The notes under the pieces were generated by a model that was not told the origin of the DNA, made no database searches, and saw only the letters and a list, made by a program, of their open reading frames with translations. Position numbers and translations under genes: made by a program. From Cyanobium sp. NIES-981 (GTDB taxonomy: Bacteria; Cyanobacteriota; Cyanobacteriia; PCC-6307; Cyanobiaceae): a stretch of DNA of 64,000 nucleotides. The stretch lies in NCBI RefSeq assembly GCF_900088535.1, contig NZ_LT578417.1:1798001-1862000 (forward strand), read 5' to 3'. Positions 33,992 through 41,773 of the stretch are shown here, one piece after another. The number at the start of each line of letters is the position of its first letter. Position 1 is the stretch's first letter.

Positions 33992-34825
33992 TCAGCGGAT
34001 CGGCTGGCGCGCCCACAGGAACAGCCCGAGCCGCTCGGCATCGGCCATGGTCTGCTCGGCGTCGAGCAGCAGGGCGCCGCGGGCCTCCCAGGCGATGCCG
34101 CTCAGGCCGGCGGCGGCGGCCTTGGCCACCGTGGTGGGGCCGATGGCGGGCAGGTCCATGCGGCGATCCTGCTGCAGCTTGGGGGCCTTGTAGAGCACCC
34201 CGGAGCGGGGGGCTTCCGGAGGCAGGGCCCGGCTGGTGGCCACCCAGTCGAGCATGGCGTCGGTGCCGGGCAGGGCCTCGGTGGCCAGGCACAGGCCGCC
34301 GGCCACCACGGCCCCCTGCCCCACATCCACCATGGAGATCGCCTCCACGATGTGGGCCGCGCGCTCCACATCGGCGCGATCCGCCTCGCTCGGCAGCCGG
34401 CTGGCGTAGAGACCGGGTTCGGGCAGCAGGTTCGGCGCCACCTCCTCGACCCCCACCACCTCCAGACCCAGCTCCTCGATGATCTCGGCCAGGGCCCGCA
34501 GCGAGGCGTCGTCGCCCTTGCGCAGCGAGGCCAGGATGCGGGGGGCGGCCATCAGCGTGCTGCCCTCGAAGCGCATGATGTTGAGGGCGCGGGGGCGGTG
34601 GAACTTGCCCACCATCACCACCTGCCGGATGCCCCGCTGCCCGAGGGAGCGGAAGAAGGAGATCGAGCGTTCGAAGTAGAACTCCTCGGCATCGTCGAGT
34701 TCCACCTCCTCCAGCCCATGGGGGCGGCAGACGAGATGGGGGCGCCCGGATGCCGTGAGTGCCTGTGAAAGCATCCTGGGCAGCACGCCGGCACCGGCAA
34801 TGATCGCGAGGGTCGGGTCACCCAT
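33992..34825 (-). CDS. lpxI: UDP-2,3-diacylglucosamine pyrophosphatase LpxI (DUF1009)
   Basis: LpxI cleaves UDP-2,3-diacylglucosamine to lipid X, the step before LpxB. The 277-residue protein starts LAIIAGAGVLPRMLSQAL and has FRSLGQRGIRQVVMVGKFHRP, a central DVGQGAVVAGGLCLATEALPGTDAML and the C-terminal DLPAIGPTTVAKAAAAGLSGIAWEA. All belong to the DUF1009 family. It links this locus to the lipid A module at 1-8 kb. Confidence 0.92.
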   Translation of the reverse strand: MGDPTLAIIAGAGVLPRMLSQALTASGRPHLVCRPHGLEEVELDDAEEFYFERSISFFRSLGQRGIRQVVMVGKFHRPRALNIMRFEGSTLMAAPRILASLRKGDDASLRALAEIIEELGLEVVGVEEVAPNLLPEPGLYASRLPSEADRADVERAAHIVEAISMVDVGQGAVVAGGLCLATEALPGTDAMLDWVATSRALPPEAPRSGVLYKAPKLQQDRRMDLPAIGPTTVAKAAAAGLSGIAWEARGALLLDAEQTMADAERLGLFLWARQPIR

Positions 34826-34916
34826 CTAGGCCGGCTGTCACATCCCAGTCATGGTTGGGGCAGTCAACTGCCAGCAGCCCTGGGCTGACCGCCTGGAGTG
34901 GACACGTCCTCGGTCG

Positions 34917-36218
34917 TCATCGGCCCTCGCGCAGCAGCGCGACCAGCTGCTCGGGGGTGACGCGCTGATCCTCCCCGGAACTTCCGCCTGACGCGGACGA
35001 GGATCGGCGCAGGGCCCGCAGAATCGCCACGCCGTCGGCCGCCTCCTCGTCGCCGATCACGGCCGCCCAGGCAGCACCGGAGCGGTCGGCCCGCTTGAAC
35101 TGCTTGCCGAAGCCCGCCCCGCTGGGATCGATCTCCACCGCCAGCCCCGCCTGGCGGCAGAGGCGGGCCAGGGGCAGGGCCCGGGCCTCGGCCTGCTCGC
35201 CCCGGCACACCACGTAGAGATCGGGGGGGGGCGGGGCCGCCGCTGCCGGCCCCGCGCCGGCCAGCAGGAGCACCAGCCGCTCCAGGCCCATCGCCCAGCC
35301 GATCGCGGCGGTGGGCGCACCGCCCAGCTGCTCCACCAGGCCGTCGTAACGGCCGCCACCGCACACCGTGGCCTGGGCGCCGAGCTGGGAGCTGGTGATC
35401 TCGAAGGCGGTGTGGCTGTAGTAGTCGAGGCCCCGCACCAGGCGCGGATTGAGCGTGAAGGGAATGCCGAGCGCCTCCAGCCCCCGCCGCACGCACGAGA
35501 AGCGCTCGTGGCTCTCACCGCTGAGGGCATCGGCGAGGCTGGGGGCCCCCTCCAGCAGGGCCTGGGTGGCGGGGTTCTTGGAATCCAGCACCCGCAGGGG
35601 ATTGGTGCTGATGCGCTGCTGGGAATCGGGATCGAGCTGCTCGCGGTGGGCCTGCAGCCAGGCCACCAGTTCGTCGCGGTAGCGGGCCCGGTCGTCCGGA
35701 CTGCCCAGGGTGTTCAGCTCCAGCGCCAGACCGCCCACCCCCAGATCGGCCAGCAGGTCCCAGGCGATGGCGATCGCCTCCACGTCGCTGCGGGGAGCGG
35801 CGAAGCCGAGCAGCTCCAGGCCGATCTGGTGGAACTGCCGCTGCCGGCCCGCCTGGGGCCGCTCGTAGCGGAACATCGGCCCGCCATACCAGAGCCGCTG
35901 GGGTCCCTGGCTGAGCAGGCCGTGCTGGATCGCCGCCCGCACCACCGAGGCCGTGCCCTCCGGGCGCAGGGTGCAGCTGCGCTCACCGCGGTCGAGGAAG
36001 GTGTACATCTCCTTGCCCACCACATCGGTGGCCTCGCCGATGCCACGGGCGAACAGCTCGGTGACCTCCAGCAGCGGCGTGCGGATCTCCCGCACCGCCG
36101 CCCGGCGGAAATGGGCCGCCGCCGTGGCCTCCACGTGCTGCCAGAGGGGGGTGTGCTCCGGCAGCAGGTCGACCATGCCACGCAGGCTCTGGAGCGGTTG
36201 CACGGATCGACGCCTCAC
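34917..36218 (-). CDS. hisS: Histidyl-tRNA synthetase
   Basis: This class II aminoacyl-tRNA synthetase has motif 1 around [20 protein letters not shown], motif 2 [12 protein letters not shown] with [23 protein letters not shown], and the histidine-specific [15 protein letters not shown] and CGGGRYDGL. The end is an anticodon-binding domain. The 433-residue length is normal. A low-complexity [12 protein letters not shown] segment lies close to the C-terminus. Confidence 0.96.
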   Translation of the reverse strand: MRRRSVQPLQSLRGMVDLLPEHTPLWQHVEATAAAHFRRAAVREIRTPLLEVTELFARGIGEATDVVGKEMYTFLDRGERSCTLRPEGTASVVRAAIQHGLLSQGPQRLWYGGPMFRYERPQAGRQRQFHQIGLELLGFAAPRSDVEAIAIAWDLLADLGVGGLALELNTLGSPDDRARYRDELVAWLQAHREQLDPDSQQRISTNPLRVLDSKNPATQALLEGAPSLADALSGESHERFSCVRRGLEALGIPFTLNPRLVRGLDYYSHTAFEITSSQLGAQATVCGGGRYDGLVEQLGGAPTAAIGWAMGLERLVLLLAGAGPAAAAPPPPDLYVVCRGEQAEARALPLARLCRQAGLAVEIDPSGAGFGKQFKRADRSGAAWAAVIGDEEAADGVAILRALRRSSSASGGSSGEDQRVTPEQLVALLREGR

Positions 36219-36253
36219 AGGGCATCCCAGTGTGCCCGGCGGTGCAGGCGCCC

Positions 36254-37276
36254 TCAGGGGGCGTAGTGGTCCTGATACCAGCGGGCGAACCGTTCCACCC
36301 CCTCCTCCAGAGGCGTGGCGGGGCGAAATCCCACCCAGGCCTCCAGCAGGGCCGTGTCGGCCGCGGTGGCCTCCACATCGCCGGGCTGCATCGGCATCAG
36401 CTGTTTGCGGGCCGTGCGGCCCAGGGCACGCTCCAGCAGGGCGATGAAGCGGAGCAGCTCCACCGGCTGGCTGTTGCCGATGTTGAAGATCCGGTGCGGC
36501 GCCCAGCTCGTGGCCGGATCGGGAGCCAGGGGCTGGAAGCCGGGATCGGGCGTGGCGGCACGGTCCAGGCAGCGCACCACGCCCTCCACGATGTCATCGA
36601 TGTAGGTGAAATCACGGCGCATGCGGCCGTGGTTGAACACCTGGATCGGCTCACCGGCCAGGATCGCCCGGGCAAACAGCATCGGGGCCATGTCCGGGCG
36701 GCCCCAGGGCCCGTACACGGTGAAGAAGCGCAGCCCGGTGGCCGGCAGGCCGTAGAGATGGCTGTAGCTGTGGGCCATCAGCTCATTCGCCTTCTTGGTG
36801 GCGGCATAGAGGCTCACCGGATGGTTCACCGCCTGGGCCTCGCTGAACGGCAGGTTGGTGTTGCCGCCGTACACCGAGCTGCTGGAGGCGTACACCAGAT
36901 GCTCCACCCCGTGCCGCCGGCAGGCTTCGAGCACATGGCCGAAGCCCAGCAGGTTGCTCTGCAGATAGGCCGCCGGGTTGTCGATCGAGTAGCGCACCCC
37001 GGCCTGGGCGGCCAGGTGCACCACCCGGGCGGGCCGCCACTGGGCGAACAGGGCGCCGATCGCGGCGGCATCCTCCACGGCATGGGGGAGGAAGGTCCAC
37101 TGCTGCGGGGCGGCCCGGGCCTGCAGGCGCCCGAGCCGGGCCTGCTTGAGGGCGGGGTCGTAGTAGGCGTTGAGGTTGTCGAGGCCCAGCACCCGCTCGC
37201 CGCGGGCGAGCAGGCGCTCGCAGACGGCGGCGCCGATGAAGCCGGCGGCGCCGGTCACGAGCACGGGCCTGGTCAA
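36254..37276 (-). CDS. UDP-glucuronate 4-epimerase-like NAD-dependent epimerase
   Basis: The short-chain epimerase has [20 protein letters not shown] at the N-terminus, [15 protein letters not shown], the serine motif [16 protein letters not shown], catalytic [12 protein letters not shown] and [11 protein letters not shown]. This pattern, RYSIDNP with [10 protein letters not shown], is typical of UDP-GlcA 4-epimerases, which make UDP-GalA. It overlaps the UDP-xylose synthase gene by four bases and completes a UDP-sugar operon. Confidence 0.92.
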   Translation of the reverse strand: MTRPVLVTGAAGFIGAAVCERLLARGERVLGLDNLNAYYDPALKQARLGRLQARAAPQQWTFLPHAVEDAAAIGALFAQWRPARVVHLAAQAGVRYSIDNPAAYLQSNLLGFGHVLEACRRHGVEHLVYASSSSVYGGNTNLPFSEAQAVNHPVSLYAATKKANELMAHSYSHLYGLPATGLRFFTVYGPWGRPDMAPMLFARAILAGEPIQVFNHGRMRRDFTYIDDIVEGVVRCLDRAATPDPGFQPLAPDPATSWAPHRIFNIGNSQPVELLRFIALLERALGRTARKQLMPMQPGDVEATAADTALLEAWVGFRPATPLEEGVERFARWYQDHYAP

Positions 37277-38220
37277 GGCAGGGTGCTGCAGGAGCGGAAC
37301 CAGGCGATGGTGGGCTCGAGGCCCTGATCCAGGGGCACCGAGGGCTGCCAGCCGAGCTCCTGGCGCGCGCGCGCGATCAGCGGCTGACGTTGCAGCGGGT
37401 CATCTTCGGGCAGGGGTTCGAACACCAGGGGCAGGGAGGGGTTGATGCGGCTGCGCACCAGCTCGGCCAGCTGCCGGATCGTGAATTCATCCGGATTGCC
37501 GAGGTTGATCGGGCCGGTGTGCTCCCCGTTCATCAGGCGGATCAGGCCATCCACCAGATCGGCCACGTAGCAGAACGAGCGGGTCTGGAGGCCATCGCCA
37601 TAGAGGGTGAGGGGCTGGCCGCGCAGGGCCTGCACGATGAAGTTGCTCACCACCCGGCCATCATCCGGAAGCATCCGCGGGCCATAGGTGTTGAAGATTC
37701 TCGCCACGCGGATCTCCGTGCCGTGCATGCGGCGGTAGTCGAAGCAGAGGGTCTCGGCGATGCGCTTGCCCTCGTCGTAGCAGCTGCGGGGGCCGATGGT
37801 GTTGACGCAGCCGCGGTACTGCTCCGGCTGGGGATGCACCTCCGGATCGCCGTACACCTCGCTGGTGCTGGCCAGCAGCAGCCTGGCCCCCACCCGGCGG
37901 GCGAGGCCGAGCATGTTGTAGGTGCCGAGGAAGCTGGTCTTGGCGGTCTTGATCGGATTGTGCTGGTAGTGCACCGGCGAAGCCGGGCAGGCCAGGTGCC
38001 AGATGCGATCCACCTCCAGCCGGATCGGATCGGTCACATCGTGGCGGATCAGCTCGAAGCGGGGGTGGCCGATCCAGCGGTCGATGTTCGCCTTGCGGCC
38101 GGTGAAGTAGTTGTCGAGGCAGAGCACCTCCTCGCCCGCCTCCATCAGGCGGTCCACCAGGTGGGAACCGAGGAAGCCGGCACCCCCGGTGATCAGATTG
38201 CGGGTGAGGGAAGCCGGCAC
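37273..38220 (-). CDS. UDP-glucuronate decarboxylase (UDP-xylose synthase)
   Basis: It converts UDP-GlcA to UDP-xylose. Key stretches are [64 protein letters not shown], catalytic [13 protein letters not shown] and [21 protein letters not shown]. These are the standard marks of UXS enzymes. It lies three bases after ugd. Confidence 0.95.
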   Translation of the reverse strand: MPASLTRNLITGGAGFLGSHLVDRLMEAGEEVLCLDNYFTGRKANIDRWIGHPRFELIRHDVTDPIRLEVDRIWHLACPASPVHYQHNPIKTAKTSFLGTYNMLGLARRVGARLLLASTSEVYGDPEVHPQPEQYRGCVNTIGPRSCYDEGKRIAETLCFDYRRMHGTEIRVARIFNTYGPRMLPDDGRVVSNFIVQALRGQPLTLYGDGLQTRSFCYVADLVDGLIRLMNGEHTGPINLGNPDEFTIRQLAELVRSRINPSLPLVFEPLPEDDPLQRQPLIARARQELGWQPSVPLDQGLEPTIAWFRSCSTLP

Positions 38221-38223
38221 GGG

Positions 38224-39603
38224 TCAACCCTGGCCGATGCGCCACACGCGCAGACCAGCGGCGCGGGCCGCCGTCTCGTCGGCCCTGCCCCGGGCATCGA
38301 AGAGCCAGGCCGGCTGGCGCATCACCGCCACCACGGCCGGCCAGTGGATCCGGGCAAACACGTCCCACTCGGTGACCAGCACCAGGGCATCGGCGCCGCT
38401 GGCCGCCGCTTCCACGCCGCTCGCCAGCTGCCAGCTGCCTTCCCCCTCGCCCGGAGGCAGGCCGAGATCACGCGTGATCTGCTGCTCGCTCACCTTGGGG
38501 TCCACGATCTGGAGCTGGGCGCCTTCCTCGAGCAGGTCGCGGGCGATGCGGATGGCGGGCGACTCCCGGGTGTCGTTGGTGTCAGCCTTGAAGGCGAAAC
38601 CAAGCAGACCGATGCGCTTGCCGGTCACCGTGCCGAACAGGCGGGTCACCACCAGGCGGGCGATGCGGTGCTGCTGCCAGGTGTTCAGCCTCACCACCTG
38701 CTCCCAGTAGGCGGCCACTTCCTCGAGGCCGTAGTGGCGGCACAGGTACACCAGGTTGAGGATGTCCTTCTGAAAACAGCTGCCACCGAAACCGGGCCCG
38801 GCCTGGAGAAACTTCTCCCCGATGCGGGTATCGGCGCCGATGGCGCGGGCCACCTCACTCACATCGGCACCGGTGGCCTCGCAGAAGGCGGCGATGCTGT
38901 TGATGGAGGAGATGCGCTGGGCAAGGAAGGCATTGGCGGTGAGCTTGCTCAGCTCGCTGCTCCAGAGGTTGGTGCGCAGGATGCGGGGCTGCGGCACCCA
39001 GCGGGCGTAGATGGCCGCCAAGGCCTCGATGGCCTCGGGGTCGGCGCCACCGATCAGCACCCGGTCGGGCTCCTCCAGATCCCGGATCGCCGTGCCCTCG
39101 GCCAGGAACTCGGGATTGGAGAGCACGGAAAAACTCTGGCCAGGGCGGCCGGAGCCGAGGATCGCCTGGATGGCCTCGGCGGTGCGCACCGGCAGGGTGC
39201 TCTTCTCCACCACGATCGTGTGGCCGGTGGCCGCCTCGGCCACGGTACGGGCACTGGCCTCCACCCACTTGAGGTCACTGGCCTGGCCGGCGCCGAGGCC
39301 CCGGGTCTTGGTGGGGGTGTTCACCGAGAGGAACACCATGTCCGCGGCGGCGATGGCCTGCTCCACGGCGGTGGAGAAGAAGAGATTGCGGCCCCGGCAG
39401 CGGCCCACCACGGCATCGAGCCCAGGCTCGTACACAGGCAGGCGGGAGAGGTCGGGATCGTTCCAGGCGGCCACCCGTGCGGCATTGAGGTCCACCACCG
39501 TGACCGTGAGATCGGGGCAGCGGTCGGCAATCACGGCCATGGTTGGCCCCCCCACGTAACCGGCGCCGATGCAGCAGATGCGACGCGGACGCAGAGCGGC
39601 CAA
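38224..39603 (-). CDS. ugd: UDP-glucose 6-dehydrogenase
   Basis: It oxidises UDP-glucose to UDP-GlcA. The protein has the NAD motif CIGAGYVGGPTMAVIA, SVNTPTK, EKSTLPVRTAEAI, SNPEFLAEGTAIRDL, the catalytic Cys in GPGFGGSCFQKDILNLVY and GFAFKADTNDTRESPA. GAGYVGGPTMAVIA and SCFQKDILNLVYLCR are of the kind seen in eukaryotic enzymes. It leads the ugd-uxs-epimerase operon. Confidence 0.96.
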   Translation of the reverse strand: MAALRPRRICCIGAGYVGGPTMAVIADRCPDLTVTVVDLNAARVAAWNDPDLSRLPVYEPGLDAVVGRCRGRNLFFSTAVEQAIAAADMVFLSVNTPTKTRGLGAGQASDLKWVEASARTVAEAATGHTIVVEKSTLPVRTAEAIQAILGSGRPGQSFSVLSNPEFLAEGTAIRDLEEPDRVLIGGADPEAIEALAAIYARWVPQPRILRTNLWSSELSKLTANAFLAQRISSINSIAAFCEATGADVSEVARAIGADTRIGEKFLQAGPGFGGSCFQKDILNLVYLCRHYGLEEVAAYWEQVVRLNTWQQHRIARLVVTRLFGTVTGKRIGLLGFAFKADTNDTRESPAIRIARDLLEEGAQLQIVDPKVSEQQITRDLGLPPGEGEGSWQLASGVEAAASGADALVLVTEWDVFARIHWPAVVAVMRQPAWLFDARGRADETAARAAGLRVWRIGQG

Positions 39604-39650
39604 ACCTGTTCCAGCCAGAAGGGGTCAGGCTAGAGCCCCAGGGGCCTCAC

Positions 39651-40535
39651 TCACACCAGGCAAGGCTGGGCCAGCGTGTCCAGCCGCGCCTTGAGGGCGG
39701 TGGGAAGCTGCCGGGAGAAATTGACCCTGGACATCGGCAGTTCGACGATGGGGGAACCATCGCCGTAGAGATCGCGGTACTCCTGGTAGTTGTCCCAGAA
39801 GGAGCGCGGCAGGATGTCGTAGTACGACTCGGCCGGAAGCCCTTCCGCGGTGATGATCTGCTGGGTTTCAAATTCGATGTTGTAGTAGACGATCCGCTCG
39901 CTGCCTTCCCAGTCGGCCAGGTCGGTGCGCCGGATCGAATCGCCGTTCACCAGGGCCGCGGCCTGGATGAGGTGGCCCTCCAGAACGATGGCGTGACCGC
40001 CGCTCACCACCAGATCCCGACGGGGCAGGCCATCACCCAGGGCGCCCCGGGCGATGCGGACAGGGAGCTGACCGTTGGACGCCAGGGCCAGGGGAGGATG
40101 CTCGGAGCGGCACACGAACTTGCACGCCATCGGCCCGTTGGCGGTGCTGACGAGGTCGCCGGGGGAAAGCGTCTCGATCGGGCGGGGCCCCTGGGGCGTG
40201 TCGATCAGGGTGCCGGCCAGGAAACAGGCCGGGGCATCCTGGGCTGTCACCGGATAGTTGGTCTTCTGCGTGTTGCCCGTAGGTTGGGCCGTTTGTCCTA
40301 CGTAGAAAAATCCATCCGCAAGATTACTGTTGCTGGACGTAGTGAAGGCGAAACCACCTCCGGTGGTGGTTCCTCTGTAAAAATAGGTGACACTGCCGAT
40401 GACATAACTTTCACCAATCGTAAAGATGCCATCGGCATCAGATATGGTGATTGGCCCGTTGTTGACCTGGAAACGATACTGAATAGGATTTTGACTTGTA
40501 ACCTGTTGAAAGGCGTTGAAAGTGAAATCGGCCAT
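39651..40535 (-). CDS. Hint-domain protein
   Basis: The second half starts with CFLAGTLIDTPQGPRPIETLSPGDLV, the N-terminal block of Hint (Hedgehog/intein) domains with the catalytic Cys. Later SGGHAIVLEGHLIQAAALVNG gives the His-containing block, and FETQQIITAEGLPAESY follows. The first ~100 residues are beta-rich and Gly/Thr/Asn-rich, as in repeats of secreted surface proteins. There is no classical signal peptide. The extein, if any, is not obvious. The 5' part is clearly less GC-rich than its surroundings. Confidence 0.85.
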   Translation of the reverse strand: MADFTFNAFQQVTSQNPIQYRFQVNNGPITISDADGIFTIGESYVIGSVTYFYRGTTTGGGFAFTTSSNSNLADGFFYVGQTAQPTGNTQKTNYPVTAQDAPACFLAGTLIDTPQGPRPIETLSPGDLVSTANGPMACKFVCRSEHPPLALASNGQLPVRIARGALGDGLPRRDLVVSGGHAIVLEGHLIQAAALVNGDSIRRTDLADWEGSERIVYYNIEFETQQIITAEGLPAESYYDILPRSFWDNYQEYRDLYGDGSPIVELPMSRVNFSRQLPTALKARLDTLAQPCLV

Positions 40536-40625
40536 GGGGATGAAGTTAAGAACGGATTAACGCCGGGTTAACGAGGCGATAGGCGCTTAGTGCGCTCTGT
40601 TCAGGGATTGTAGCCACGATTCAAG

Positions 40626-40690
40626 GTATTGCTTGGATCATCGTATTGCTTGGATCATCCCCATCACCAATGCCAATGCCAATGCCAATG
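40626..40690. repeat. 17-bp direct repeat followed by a CCAATG hexamer array
   Basis: The unit gtattgcttggatcatc occurs twice in tandem (40626-40659). Eight bases further on, CCAATG occurs four times (40667-40690). This lies in a ~260-bp gap with no gene, between the Hint gene start and the RodZ-like gene end. The gap also holds AT-richer sequence with TTAAC motifs. Confidence 0.9.
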
Positions 40691-40793
40691 CCAGTTATGT
40701 ATTGACCGTGACATGCATCCTTCCAGGGGCCAGTGGCCACCGCCACGACAATCCCTGCATGATTCAGCGGCACCAGCGCCGGGCCGTGCTGGC

Positions 40794-41699
40794 TCAGGGA
40801 GCGGGAGTCGGCTCCGGTGGCCGGGAGGTGGGGGGCCTGGTCGGCAGGAAGGTTCGCCAGCCCACATCGTTGATCGGGTTGAGCACCTCGAACGGTCCGC
40901 CCCCCACGGCCACATCGAGCAGATCAGGCCGCCCGGCCCGCACCCGCAGGCCGCCGCGCAGGCGGAGGCGCTGCTGCTGCCCCTCCTGCAGGGTGTTCAC
41001 GACCACCACCTCGCCCTCGAGCGTCTGCACTTCCAGCCAGCACTCGCCGCGGGCGCGGAGCAGCAGGGCCTGATCCTGCTGCTGCTGCGGCTTCGGAGCC
41101 GGATCCTTCACGGCCGGTGCCGCCGGCTGCTGCCCCCTCCCCGGTGCGGGCGGAGCAGCCCGGCGCCACGCACCATCCACCGTGATCACCAGGGCAGCCA
41201 CCCCGAGGGCGGACACCGCCGCCACCAGCGGCAGGCGGGCCCGTTGCGGCACCGCTGAGCCCAGCGCGCGGCTGCGCAGGATCGCCGCCGCGCGCCACCC
41301 GCCCCAGCCGCGGACCAGGCCACGCCTCCAGCGCCGCAGCCGCAGGGAAGCCGGCCGCCGCAGCCGAGCCGCCGCAGCCGGTGCACTCCCCTCCTCCGTG
41401 AGCCCCAGGGCCGGCGGCAGGGCGGGCACGGGCCCCGGGGCTGAAGCGGGGGGCAAGCCGGTGTCGAGCTGGCCCTGCAGGGCACGCCGCTCATCGAGCA
41501 GGCGCTTGATGTCCTGGGCCAGGCTCTGCACCTGATGGCGAAACTTGGTTTCGTAGATGCCGGGGAGCTCGTCGATCAGCGCCTGGTATTCGGCCAGTTC
41601 AGCCCTGGCCAGGGCGAGGTCCCGCTCCAGGGCCTCGATCGGCTGGTCGTCGGGGCCTGGCTCACCCGAGCGGGGCTTCGGCGTTGGTGCTTGCTCCAT
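40794..41699 (-). CDS. Coiled-coil membrane protein with RodZ-like C-terminal domain
   Basis: The N-terminus is a coiled coil (IEALERDLALARAELAEYQAL, then KFRHQVQSLAQDIKRLLDERRAL). An Arg-rich segment and one membrane helix (LPLVAAVSALGVAALVITV) follow. The last ~85 residues (LLRARGECWLEVQTLEGEVV onward) resemble the periplasmic DUF4115 domain of RodZ. The N-terminal helix-turn-helix of RodZ is absent. It follows pilQ by 74 bp in the operon position where a PilP-type factor might be expected. The ATG at 41699 is my choice. Confidence 0.65.
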   Translation of the reverse strand: MEQAPTPKPRSGEPGPDDQPIEALERDLALARAELAEYQALIDELPGIYETKFRHQVQSLAQDIKRLLDERRALQGQLDTGLPPASAPGPVPALPPALGLTEEGSAPAAAARLRRPASLRLRRWRRGLVRGWGGWRAAAILRSRALGSAVPQRARLPLVAAVSALGVAALVITVDGAWRRAAPPAPGRGQQPAAPAVKDPAPKPQQQQDQALLLRARGECWLEVQTLEGEVVVVNTLQEGQQQRLRLRGGLRVRAGRPDLLDVAVGGGPFEVLNPINDVGWRTFLPTRPPTSRPPEPTPAP

Positions 41700-41773
41700 G
41701 GGAAGGGGGCGCAGCACGGCGCCAGCAGAACAGTGAACGGCGTGATCAGCACCGCTGGGCCCCAGTGGAGCGG

